Shown here in pieces: positions 26,278 through 35,793 of a DNA stretch of 64,000 nt. Numbering within the stretch: position 1 is the first letter of the stretch; every line of letters begins with the position of its first letter. The DNA lies in NCBI GenBank assembly GCA_015069695.1, contig JADCRZ010000029.1:1-64000 (forward strand). Reading direction: 5' to 3'. Source of the stretch: Williamsia sp. (GTDB lineage: Bacteria > Bacteroidota > Bacteroidia > Chitinophagales > Chitinophagaceae). A model generated the notes under the pieces. It had not been told where the DNA came from. It was given only the letters and a program-made list of their open reading frames with translations, and searched no databases. The position numbers were made by a program, and so were the translations under genes.

Positions 26278-28041
26278 CTACTGCGGCCATCCGGGGTTTT
26301 GCGTAAGACCTGGGTTCTTTTCCCTTTCCGACTGCGGAACGGGCCAGGCATAAAGATAATCGCCGCCCCATGTATACGTGATTGAATTCTGGCCCCATAC
26401 CTGTTGAACCCCATTGCCTGCTTTAAATACGGTTGATTGCAGGGTTTTCCAGCGCAGCTCGTCGAAATAGTCGATGCCTTCGTTGGGGAATTCTACCCGG
26501 CGTTCGTTGCGGATGCGCTCCGTCATGTCTGCCTGGCCGGTAACGTAAGTTCCCGCCAGCGGATTGGATTGTTGTAACGACGGCATGCCTGCTCTTGTTC
26601 TCACTTCGTTTACTTTGCTGATGGCGCCGGGCAGATCCCCTTGTTCATTCAGCGCTTCGGCCCACATTAATAAAACATCGGCGTACCGGATGAGCGGCAT
26701 GTCAATCGGGCCGTAAGCCCGGTTCAATAGTTCGCTGTTGCCTTCGTAAACGAATTTGCGGTACAGGTAATAGAAGAACGTCTGTTGGTCAGTACGAAGG
26801 TCGTAAGCCGGGGCGTTTTCCGTGCGGTAAGGAAACCGGCTTATTACTATAGAATTGCTGGAACCCAGGACACCGTTGTAGGCGGAATAAGGAGTGATGA
26901 CGTTGGCGGCCAGCCGGGGATCACGGTTTTGGTAAACCGCCCCGATCCTTGCTTCGTTGCCGACGGCAAGATATTTTGTCATGTCTGCGCCACGGGCTGA
27001 GGCAGCGCTGATTTCCGCTGCCGTTAAATTATCCCGGAGAAAATACACCTGCCGGGCGACCGCCGACATGCTGTTATAACCCGGAAGGTAATTATCCCAA
27101 TTGAATTTGCTACCGTCTGCCTTCTCGTACAGGTCGACCAGGTTCGGCGAAACGTAGAAATCATTCCAGCAGGAACCGAACGAGGACCTTGTTCCGCAAT
27201 ACCATTGCGTTGTAGAACCCAGGCCATCAACGCTGATGTTCTGGATGGAAAAGATCATTTCGTCGGACTGTTCATTGGCTTCCTTGAAAAGCTGAACATA
27301 ATTGGGAAACAAGCTAAAGCCCAGGTTTTTTACAGCGGCAAAATCAGCGGCTGCTTTTACCCACTCTTTCGTGTACATATAAACCTTGCCTCTCAACGCA
27401 TAGGCAGTCCCTTTGGTAGCCCGTCCGTAGCCGGCGCTGCCCTTTGCGTATTTACCGGGCAGCGCCGCCTCGTTGATGCAAGCAGTCAGGTCCTGAATTA
27501 CCAGGCTCCATACGTCCTGTTCGGTGGAACGGGCCTTTGTGAATTCGTTGTACTTCGCGGGTTCCAGATAAATGGGGACGCCTTTCCAAAGCTGGTTTAG
27601 GCGGAAATAGAAATACGCCCGCAGAAATTTTGATTCTGCGATGAGACGCGCTTTTTTCGTTGCATCGGAGGGTGATTTCAGCGGGATGTTTGCAATGGCG
27701 TCGTTGGCCCTGATAATGCCTTCGTACAGGTTTTGCCAGTTGGTGCTGAATATCCCGTTGCTTGGGGTGGCGGTTCCGTTCATCAACGCATCTGCATTGC
27801 GGTACTGGCCTGTATATCCTAAACGATCGTATTGGTAGATCTCAAGATTGGACTCGCCGCCCGTTTGTGTTCCCAGGCGCAGGGCGCTGTAAATGCCGTT
27901 TACGCCAAGGTCGGTCAGGTTATCGGAGCTCCACATGCTCTCTGTCGCCAGCTGGCTGTATGGTGCCGTATCCAGCAGATTTTTTTTGCAACTGCCGAGA
28001 AAAACAATCAGCAGCGTACCGATGATCAAAGAATTTTTCAT
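26278..28041 (-). CDS. susD: SusD/RagB-family glycan-binding outer-membrane lipoprotein
   Basis: About 587 aa from the ATG at 28041; a TTG two codons earlier is disfavoured. The lipoprotein signal ends in FLGSCKKN. SusD-type TPR helices follow, with ESKFLRAYFYFRLNQLW and VLLMWAEALNEQGDLPGAIS, and the C-terminal RRVEFPNEGIDYFDELRW block and NPGLTQNPGWPQ tail. It binds oligosaccharides on the cell surface and forms the lid of the paired SusC. It lies 25 bp after susC and belongs to the set divergent from the hybrid two-component regulator. Confidence 0.94.
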   Translation of the reverse strand: MKNSLIIGTLLIVFLGSCKKNLLDTAPYSQLATESMWSSDNLTDLGVNGIYSALRLGTQTGGESNLEIYQYDRLGYTGQYRNADALMNGTATPSNGIFSTNWQNLYEGIIRANDAIANIPLKSPSDATKKARLIAESKFLRAYFYFRLNQLWKGVPIYLEPAKYNEFTKARSTEQDVWSLVIQDLTACINEAALPGKYAKGSAGYGRATKGTAYALRGKVYMYTKEWVKAAADFAAVKNLGFSLFPNYVQLFKEANEQSDEMIFSIQNISVDGLGSTTQWYCGTRSSFGSCWNDFYVSPNLVDLYEKADGSKFNWDNYLPGYNSMSAVARQVYFLRDNLTAAEISAASARGADMTKYLAVGNEARIGAVYQNRDPRLAANVITPYSAYNGVLGSSNSIVISRFPYRTENAPAYDLRTDQQTFFYYLYRKFVYEGNSELLNRAYGPIDMPLIRYADVLLMWAEALNEQGDLPGAISKVNEVRTRAGMPSLQQSNPLAGTYVTGQADMTERIRNERRVEFPNEGIDYFDELRWKTLQSTVFKAGNGVQQVWGQNSITYTWGGDYLYAWPVPQSEREKNPGLTQNPGWPQ

Positions 28042-28066
28042 TTTCAAGTTGTATTCTTGCTTGTTG

Positions 28067-31000
28067 TTAGAAAGTAAGGTTTACACCAAAGGCATACTGG
28101 CGCATGGTTGGATAGCTTACGCCGCTGCCGATCTCAGGGTCAAGGCCGGGAAATTTGGTGATGAGCAATAAATTTTCTCCTGAGAAATAAATCCTGGCCC
28201 TTTGCAGCAGCGCCCTGCGTGCCCATACCGCGGGAAGCGAGTAGCCAACCTGCAGATTTTTCAGTTTTATCCACGTTGCGTTGTAGAGCCAAAAATTGCT
28301 GGCGATGGCACGGTTCACCGGGTCGGTGGTTTTCAGGCGGGTATAGGTGGCGGTAATGTTGGTCCGGGGGTCGCTGGGGTTTGCCGGATCATAGAAGTAA
28401 TGGTTGTTTGCATACAGGGTTGAAAAAGCATACCCGTTGGTGACAAAGGAGTTGTTGTAGTTATCGGCATTCCAGTAATACTGGTGGCCCGCGGCTCCCG
28501 ACCAGATCGTGGAAAGGTCGAACTGCCTCCATTGAACGTCCGTGTTCAACCCGAAAACGTATTTGGGCAGCGAAGAAGTGCCGGTGAAATACCGGTCATT
28601 TGTATTGCCGTAGGTACCATCGTTGTTCAGGTCGGCATATATCAGGTCGCCGTAATACAACTGCGCCTTACCGACCGTATTTACGGGTGCGAACTTGTAA
28701 CCGGCCGTTTTCATGGCGTTTACCCAGGCAAGATCATCGGGTGTGCGGATCATGCCGTCTTTGGGTCCGCCATGTATGTTGACGGAGCCATCGGCGTTGT
28801 TGTAATTGCCCGACCCGCGGTATACCTGGTAGAGATAATATTCATTGATCTTGTGTTCTTCGAGGATGCGGTTCACGTCGCCGCTTGAAACCGCGCCGAG
28901 GTTTGTCTGGTAAACATTGTTTCCGCCGGCGTCCTTTACCCATCCCTGAACAAGCCTGCCTTTGTATTTTGTAACCTCGTTGGTATTGTAAGCCACGTTT
29001 CCTGAAATGTTGAAGTTAAAAGCGCCAGCCTTGGCCCGGTATCCCAACGATAACTCTATCCCCTTGTTGGTTACTCCGGCCGCATTTATTACAGGTGCGG
29101 AGGCTGTTCCGGCCGTTAATGGGATGGGTGTAGTGGTAAGGATGCCATCGGTGACGCGCTGATAGGCATTTATCTCGAAAGATAATTTATTGTGCCATAA
29201 GGAGCCCTCCAACGCCACTTCCCTGTTGGTGGTGGTCTCCCACTGCAGACCGGCGTTGGCATAACTGCCTACCGCCAGGCCGGAGACTTGTGCGTTGTTG
29301 AAGGAATACAAACGACTGGAATATGTTGCCTGCCAGTCGTAGTTGCCGCTGGCGTTGTTTCCCAATTGTCCCCAGGAAGCACGAAGCTTCAGATTGCTCA
29401 ACCAGCTGCGGGTGCCGCCCATAAAATTTTCCTCTGAAATGCGCCAGCCGGCAGAAACCGAAGGAAACAGGCCCCAGCGGGTTTGGGGTGAAAAGCGGGA
29501 TACACCATCATAGCGAAGGTTACCTTCAAGCAAATACTTGCTCTTGTAAGCGTAGTTCACCCGGCCAAAATAGGACCGGATAGCATAGTCATATTCGGTG
29601 CCGGTGACCGTGGTCGGGGTTAAAGCCGAGCCGGGCGTGGTGATGTTGTAATCAACCAACCCGGTTTTGGTTGCGTCAAAATTGTAATAGTTATAATACA
29701 ACTGGTTGTAGCCCACAAAAGCGTTGATGTCATGATTATCTGCAACGGTAAGTGTGTAGCGCAAAACCTCATCAAAAGTCAACTGGCGGTTTTTGTCGAA
29801 GCTGTAATAGGTTGTTAAGTTGGCCAGGTTCGGGAGAAAGGCTTTTTGTTCACCCGTGGCAAAATTCCAGCGTTCGCTGGGGCCGGCATTGGTATGTGAG
29901 TTATATTCCTCCTGGCGTATCTGATAGTTGAAGCGGCTTTCAAGGCTCAATCCTTTTACAATATTAAGTGTGGCGTACAAAGTAGTGTTGAACCTTGTGG
30001 TCTGGTCGCCGGTGATGGAATTGTTCAAAAAGCCGAGGATGTTATTGGCAGTGGAAGACTCCTCCGGCGCCTGCGGAAAGCCGTATTTGCCCTTGTAGTA
30101 AGGCACCAATCCCGGCGTCGTTTGCCGCAGAAAGTTAAAGGCGCTGGTGGTATTGCCCGGCTCGAATAGCTGGGTGGAAGCAAAGGTCTGTGTGCCAAGC
30201 GTAAGAAACTTATTAACACGGGCATCCAGGTTTGCTCTTAATTGATAGCGTTTGGTACCGGTATTTTCAATGGTGCCCTGGTTATTGAGATAACCCATAG
30301 ACAGGAGGTAACCTACTTTATCAGAACCGCCGTTAACAGAAACCGTATGGTTTTGCGAAAGCCGGTTTTGAAACAATACATCGGCCCAATCGGTGTTGGG
30401 GTAGGCGAGGGAGTTGGGTACCCCGATCGGGTTCAGTGCGTTTGGGATTTTGCTGGCCGAATCCCAGGCGTTGATGGTGCTTTGCGCAAAGATCGGCGAT
30501 TGGCCTACATTGGTATAGCCCTCATTTATCAGCCGCATGTGCGTGGCATAATCGGTTACAAATTTGGGCAGGTTCATCGGATTGGTAAAGGAGAGGTCAC
30601 CGCTGTAATTAACGGTGGTACGATTCCGCTGGCCTTTTTTAGTGGTGATCAGGATCACGCCGTTGGCCGCGAGCGTACCGTAAATGGAAGCAGAAGCCGC
30701 GTCTTTCAGCACCGTAACGCTTTCGATGTCCTGGGGATTCACGGCATCCATCACGCCGATGATTCCGTCAACTATAACCAGGGGTGAAGCGGAACTCAGC
30801 GTGCCGGTTCCGCGTATCTGCACGGTAGCTGCATCGCCGCGCGGGTCGCCGGAACTTTGACGCACAAAAACACCAGGCATTAATCCGGCCAGCGCCGAAG
30901 AAACATTTGTGATAGGACGGTCTGCAAGCTGCTTGGCAGTGACCGTTGCAACCGAACCGGTGAGGTTGACCTTTTTCTGCGTCGCGTATCCTACCACCAC

Positions 31001-31342
31001 CACATCGGTCAGCGCCCCGGCCTTTGCTTTTAAAGTAACCGCAATGCTGGTTTGGCCGCCAATGCCAACAGCCATTGGCTCGTAATTCACCGAGGAAACG
31101 GTAAGCGTATCGCCGGGCGAAGCAGCGATGGAAAATTTTCCTGCATGATCGGTAACCACGCCGCCCGCCCTATTTTTAATGGAAACGGAAGCGCCGGCAA
31201 CGGCCTTGCCCGTTTCGTCCAGCACGGTACCGGTTACCGGTTTTGCCTGGGCGAGAAGAAAAGCCGGCAATAAAAGAAGAATTGTTAGCACCGTTCCGTA
31301 TTTTTTCAGAAGCGGCGTGCGAACAGGATGCAGCAGTTGCAT
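28067..31342 (-). CDS. susC: SusC/RagA-family TonB-dependent outer-membrane receptor
   Basis: A 1091-aa protein: signal peptide (VLTILLLLPAFLLAQ), CarboxypepD_reg-like domain (~32-110), a VVVVGYATQKKVNLTGSVAT segment before the plug, plug domain with PQDIESVTVLKDAASASIYG (~185-235), then the beta-barrel ending in YAFGVNLTF with the usual terminal aromatic residue. It imports oligosaccharides with its SusD partner using TonB energy. It is the first gene of its operon and is divergent from the hybrid sensor at 31662. Confidence 0.95.
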   Translation of the reverse strand: MQLLHPVRTPLLKKYGTVLTILLLLPAFLLAQAKPVTGTVLDETGKAVAGASVSIKNRAGGVVTDHAGKFSIAASPGDTLTVSSVNYEPMAVGIGGQTSIAVTLKAKAGALTDVVVVGYATQKKVNLTGSVATVTAKQLADRPITNVSSALAGLMPGVFVRQSSGDPRGDAATVQIRGTGTLSSASPLVIVDGIIGVMDAVNPQDIESVTVLKDAASASIYGTLAANGVILITTKKGQRNRTTVNYSGDLSFTNPMNLPKFVTDYATHMRLINEGYTNVGQSPIFAQSTINAWDSASKIPNALNPIGVPNSLAYPNTDWADVLFQNRLSQNHTVSVNGGSDKVGYLLSMGYLNNQGTIENTGTKRYQLRANLDARVNKFLTLGTQTFASTQLFEPGNTTSAFNFLRQTTPGLVPYYKGKYGFPQAPEESSTANNILGFLNNSITGDQTTRFNTTLYATLNIVKGLSLESRFNYQIRQEEYNSHTNAGPSERWNFATGEQKAFLPNLANLTTYYSFDKNRQLTFDEVLRYTLTVADNHDINAFVGYNQLYYNYYNFDATKTGLVDYNITTPGSALTPTTVTGTEYDYAIRSYFGRVNYAYKSKYLLEGNLRYDGVSRFSPQTRWGLFPSVSAGWRISEENFMGGTRSWLSNLKLRASWGQLGNNASGNYDWQATYSSRLYSFNNAQVSGLAVGSYANAGLQWETTTNREVALEGSLWHNKLSFEINAYQRVTDGILTTTPIPLTAGTASAPVINAAGVTNKGIELSLGYRAKAGAFNFNISGNVAYNTNEVTKYKGRLVQGWVKDAGGNNVYQTNLGAVSSGDVNRILEEHKINEYYLYQVYRGSGNYNNADGSVNIHGGPKDGMIRTPDDLAWVNAMKTAGYKFAPVNTVGKAQLYYGDLIYADLNNDGTYGNTNDRYFTGTSSLPKYVFGLNTDVQWRQFDLSTIWSGAAGHQYYWNADNYNNSFVTNGYAFSTLYANNHYFYDPANPSDPRTNITATYTRLKTTDPVNRAIASNFWLYNATWIKLKNLQVGYSLPAVWARRALLQRARIYFSGENLLLITKFPGLDPEIGSGVSYPTMRQYAFGVNLTF

Positions 31343-31661
31343 AAGCAGAACCTTTTAAAAAATTAAGAACTTTACAGGATGCTGCCGGAGTGAAAAGTGT
31401 TTTGTTTTGCGCAGCATCGCTTTCGCCTGTAAATTGCCTTATCTGCCAAAAAACACCGGGGGAGAATTGTAAAAGAATGGGGGGAATTTTATAAATAGGC
31501 CTATAATCAACTGATTATCAATAAAGCTATTTTAGCTAATCCGGCTCCGGAACACGAAAACCGCCTTCTGCTATACGGCAACAGTGGGGAAAGAGTCGGA
31601 TATTTAATTTGCCGGACGAGCCTTCGGGCGGAAAGCTTTTTTAAACCTGCTATTTGATGAA
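31343..31661. other. Divergent intergenic region between susC and the hybrid regulator
   Basis: 319 bp that should hold both promoters and the regulator's binding site. It contains the palindrome ATAGGCCTAT (31495-31504), then TGATTATCA and AGCTATTTTAGCT nearby. None of the CAAACGTTTG operators found at the LacI-type sites is present here, consistent with separate control. Confidence 0.55.
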
Positions 31662-34600
31662 ATGATTGACAGAACCGCTTTCACGCTTCGCCTTTTTATA
31701 GGGGTATTTTGCCTTGCCTGTTTCAGGCCGGGAGCAGGGCAGGACATAACATTCAATCACCTGAGGGTGGAGAACGGGTTGTTGAACAACGCGGTTTTGT
31801 CCATTGCCCAAGACACAAACGGGTTTATGTGGTTTGGCACCCGCATGGGATTGAACCGGTACGACGGGGTCCGTTTCCGGGCGTATCAATCGAACGGTAA
31901 AGACAGCACGAGCATTTCTGACAACCATATCACGTCGCTCCTTTGCGATTCAAAACATGACTTATGGATTGGAAGCGGCGGCGGCCTGGACAGATATGAT
32001 GCCCGCAAAGATGTTTTTGAAAGAATAAAGATTACTGGCGGCCACCGGGTCAACATCTTCTGCATTTATGAAGACAGGAAAGGCAATATGTGGATCGGCA
32101 GTTCAAACGGCCTGCACCTGCTTACCGACCGCAAAAAAAATCAGTTCCGTTCTTTTTACGCCGGTACCGATGGCATCGGGGGCAATAGCGTACGCGACGT
32201 CTTCGAAGACCGCGCGGGCAACCTGTGGATGGGGACCGACAACGGCCTGACAAGAATGCGGTGGAGCAACGGCAAGCCCTCCTTCGAAACTTTCAGGAAC
32301 GTGCCTGGTAAAGCCGGCGTCCTCAACGCCAATTCAATCACAACCATTGCCGAAGATGCGACCGGCCTTCTGTGGATCGGCACGCAAAACAACGGTCTTG
32401 ACCTTTACGACCCTTCTACACATTCGTTCACTTCTTTTACGCACAGCAATACCAACACGGCAGGCATCGTCAACAACAACATCCGGAAAATACTTTTCAG
32501 CCGCAGCGGCAGGTTGTGGGTGGGAACGCAGGAAGGACTGAGCATCATTGATCCGGCCACGAAGGCTATCCGGTCGTACCAGTACGATGCAGCCGCTAAA
32601 AAGGGCCTGAGCCAGAATTCCATCTACAGCCTTTTTGAAGATGCCAACCACTCGGTTTGGGTAGGGACCTATTTTGGCGGCGTCAACACCTTTTATTCGT
32701 GTATCACTGATTTCACCAGTTTTCAGAACAATGAAAATCGCTCCAGCCTCAGCAACAACGTTGTCAGCAGCATGGTAGAGGACGAACGGCACAATCTGTG
32801 GATTGGAACAGAGGGCGGCGGGATAAATTATTTTGACAGGCCCTCCGGGCTTTTTACGGTTTATAAAAACAAGCTGAACGATCCTTTGAGCCTCGGCTCC
32901 AATCTCGTCAAAGTTGTTTACCTCGACAAAGACGGTAACCTTTGGGCCGGCACGCACGGCGGCGGACTCAATGTGCTTGACAGGAACAAAAAAAAGTTCA
33001 GGCGTTTTTTATACAAGGAAAACGATCCCGCATCACTTACCGGCGAGGTCACCTCGTTGCTGGAAGACGGGAAAGGACGTTTTTGGGCGGCCACCAACTC
33101 GGGACTTAAATTGTTCCGGAGGAATGGGACGGACCTGGAACCCGTTGCCGTCAATAAAGTGTTGGCCTCTTTCCCCCGTCTCAACGTTTCCATCGTTTAC
33201 CAGGACGCACAACAAACGTTGTGGATAGGCGCGCAGCCAGGCTTGTACCGGATAGCCGACAGCACGATAAAAGCAATAGATACGAACTGCAACGTAAATT
33301 GTATTCGCAGCGACGCAAAAGGGAATATCTGGCTGGGCCTGAATAACGGCGGAATCGCCCGGTACGACAGCAGCAACGAACGGTTGGTCCGCTATACCGG
33401 GAACAGGGATTTGCTCACCACCAACGTAATTGCTTTGCTCGACGATGACAAGGGAACCCTTTGGCTGAGCACGGATAACGGCCTCATAAAATTCAATCCG
33501 GAACAAGGCCGTTTTCAAACCTATACTGTCAGCGACGGTTTGGCGGGCAACGAATTCAATTACGGCTCCTACTTAAAAGACAGCAGGGGTGAACTCTTTT
33601 TCGGCGGCTTCAACGGCGTCACCCATTTTTTCCCCGGTAAAATTGAAACCAACAGCTACCGGGCGCCGGTTGTTTTTACCGGGTTAAAATTGTTCGACAC
33701 TGCCGTCGGAATCAACGGTGAAGACAAGCTGCTCAAAGAGAGCATCACCTACGCTGAAGCGCTTACGTTCGACCACGACCAGGATGTTTTTACGCTTGAA
33801 TTCGCCCTATTGAATTTTATTAAAAGCGGTAAGAACAAATATGCCTATAAACTGACAGGCTTTGATAAGAACTGGAACGAAACAACCGTGCCTGCAGCCA
33901 CCTACACCCACCTGCCGCCGGGCACTTACACTTTTATGGTCAGGGGCGCCAACAACGACGGCATCTGGAGCGGGCCCGTTTCCCTGAAAATAAACATGCT
34001 GCCCCCCTTCTGGCTTACCTGGTGGGCTTACTGCGTCTATGTACTTGCTTTTACCGCCGTCTTATTTTTGGTGACCCGCTTTTTCTTCCTGAGAGCATTG
34101 CTGAAAAAAGAAGACGAACTTCACCGGGCGAAGCTGAATTTCTTTACCAACATTTCCCACGAAATACGCACCCATCTCACCCTGATCATGGTACCGGTCG
34201 ACAAAATGCTGGAAGCGGACAAAACAGACCGTTTTCTGAACCAGCAACTTACCAATATAAAGGAAAATGCCAGCCGTTTGCTGAAACTGGTAAGCGAACT
34301 CATGGATTTCAGAAAAGCGGAGACCCGTCATCTCACCCTCCACATCGCCCGGCAAAACCTGATTCCCTTTCTGCAAGAAATTTACGGTTCATTCCAGGAT
34401 CTTTCGCTCGCGAAAAACATCAAAATATCATTCGTGCACGACAGGGAAAACGTACCGGTTTATTTTGACAAAGGGCAACTGGAAAAAGTTTTTTTCAACC
34501 TGCTCGGCAATGCATTCAAGTTTACACCGGAGGGTGGCCGCATCTGCCTGAACGTAGAACAAAATGAGAACAGGGTTAAAATAAGCGTAACCGACAACGG

Positions 34601-35726
34601 CCGCGGCATTGCGCCGCAATACCGGGAAAAGCTGTTTACCAATTTCTTTCAGGTAGCCGATCACGGTTTGCAAAACACCGGGTACGGCATTGGTCTTGCC
34701 TTGTCCAAAAACATTGTAGAGCTTCACAAAGGCAGCATTGATGTGGAAAGCGAACCCTCCACCGAAGGCAGGGAAGGGCACACCTGTTTTACCGTCATTC
34801 TGTTAAAGGGCAATAAACATTTTGAAGGTACTGCGCACATGCAGGAAGATGTGGCCGTTCCACAAGCAGTTGCGCAGGAAGCCGAAACGTTGCCGCAAGC
34901 CCCCAGCTTGTTGAACGGCGAAACCAGCGACAAGCAGTTTACCCTGCTGATTGCAGAGGACAACGACGAACTGCGGCCGCTCATAAAAGAAACGTTTCAG
35001 GACCGGTACAACATCCTTGAATGCGAGAACGGGTTGCAGGCCTGGAAAGCGGCAAGCGAACAAATTCCCGACCTGGTCATCAGCGATGTCATGATGCCGG
35101 AAATGAACGGCTTTGAACTTTGTGAAAAATTAAAAACGGACGAACGCACGTCCCATATCCCGGTGATGCTGCTCACTGCCAAAAGTGCGCAAAGTGATTT
35201 GATCAGCGGCCTTGAAACCGGGGCCGACGTTTACATCACCAAGCCTTTCAGCACAAAGGCACTGGCACTGAACGCACATAACCTGCTGACCTCCCGTGAA
35301 AGGCTGCGGCAGAAATTCAGCCGGCAGATTGGTGCGGAACCCACACCCGGCACAACGACCATAGAAGGAGTAAAAGACAGTTTTGCTAATGCGGTTGATA
35401 AAGAATTTCTGGAAAAGGTGGTCCTGCTGGTGGAAGAGCATATTGACAATCCTGAATTTGGTGTCGCCATGCTGTCGCGCAAATGTGCCATGAGCCAGCC
35501 GGTATTATACAAAAAGCTGAAGGCGGTAACGGGTCTGTCGGTCAACGATTTTATAAAATCAATCCGCCTGAAAACGGCAGCGCGATTGCTGCTGCAAAAA
35601 AAGTTGACGGTTTATGAAGTAGCTTATGCCATTGGCTACAGCGACCGCAAATATTTCAGTCAGGAGTTTAAAAAACAGTTTGGAAAAACACCCAGCGAGT
35701 TTGCAACGGCAGACCTTGACAAATAA
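31662..35726 (+). CDS. Hybrid two-component system regulator (sensor, kinase, receiver and AraC HTH in one chain)
   Basis: A 1354-aa protein. A signal peptide is followed by a long periplasmic two-propeller sensor of Reg_prop repeats (DTNGFMWFGTRMGLNRYD and many similar, to ~680) and a Y_Y_Y domain (~695-775). The transmembrane helix is ~785-811. HisKA has H833 in ISHEIRTHLTLI, where the usual Pro of HEIRTP is His. HATPase follows, then a receiver with D1142 (LVISDVMMPEMNGFEL) and an AraC-type HTH (YEVAYAIGYSDRKYFSQEF). Such regulators bind a glycan breakdown product and activate the adjacent susCD operon, here the divergent genes at 21231-31342. Confidence 0.95.
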   Translation: MIDRTAFTLRLFIGVFCLACFRPGAGQDITFNHLRVENGLLNNAVLSIAQDTNGFMWFGTRMGLNRYDGVRFRAYQSNGKDSTSISDNHITSLLCDSKHDLWIGSGGGLDRYDARKDVFERIKITGGHRVNIFCIYEDRKGNMWIGSSNGLHLLTDRKKNQFRSFYAGTDGIGGNSVRDVFEDRAGNLWMGTDNGLTRMRWSNGKPSFETFRNVPGKAGVLNANSITTIAEDATGLLWIGTQNNGLDLYDPSTHSFTSFTHSNTNTAGIVNNNIRKILFSRSGRLWVGTQEGLSIIDPATKAIRSYQYDAAAKKGLSQNSIYSLFEDANHSVWVGTYFGGVNTFYSCITDFTSFQNNENRSSLSNNVVSSMVEDERHNLWIGTEGGGINYFDRPSGLFTVYKNKLNDPLSLGSNLVKVVYLDKDGNLWAGTHGGGLNVLDRNKKKFRRFLYKENDPASLTGEVTSLLEDGKGRFWAATNSGLKLFRRNGTDLEPVAVNKVLASFPRLNVSIVYQDAQQTLWIGAQPGLYRIADSTIKAIDTNCNVNCIRSDAKGNIWLGLNNGGIARYDSSNERLVRYTGNRDLLTTNVIALLDDDKGTLWLSTDNGLIKFNPEQGRFQTYTVSDGLAGNEFNYGSYLKDSRGELFFGGFNGVTHFFPGKIETNSYRAPVVFTGLKLFDTAVGINGEDKLLKESITYAEALTFDHDQDVFTLEFALLNFIKSGKNKYAYKLTGFDKNWNETTVPAATYTHLPPGTYTFMVRGANNDGIWSGPVSLKINMLPPFWLTWWAYCVYVLAFTAVLFLVTRFFFLRALLKKEDELHRAKLNFFTNISHEIRTHLTLIMVPVDKMLEADKTDRFLNQQLTNIKENASRLLKLVSELMDFRKAETRHLTLHIARQNLIPFLQEIYGSFQDLSLAKNIKISFVHDRENVPVYFDKGQLEKVFFNLLGNAFKFTPEGGRICLNVEQNENRVKISVTDNGRGIAPQYREKLFTNFFQVADHGLQNTGYGIGLALSKNIVELHKGSIDVESEPSTEGREGHTCFTVILLKGNKHFEGTAHMQEDVAVPQAVAQEAETLPQAPSLLNGETSDKQFTLLIAEDNDELRPLIKETFQDRYNILECENGLQAWKAASEQIPDLVISDVMMPEMNGFELCEKLKTDERTSHIPVMLLTAKSAQSDLISGLETGADVYITKPFSTKALALNAHNLLTSRERLRQKFSRQIGAEPTPGTTTIEGVKDSFANAVDKEFLEKVVLLVEEHIDNPEFGVAMLSRKCAMSQPVLYKKLKAVTGLSVNDFIKSIRLKTAARLLLQKKLTVYEVAYAIGYSDRKYFSQEFKKQFGKTPSEFATADLDK

Positions 35727-35793
35727 GGCCCGTCAACCCCCTCAACAACTTTATCTGGAAGGCAAAAGCGATCGTAACCACCGTGCTTACCGG

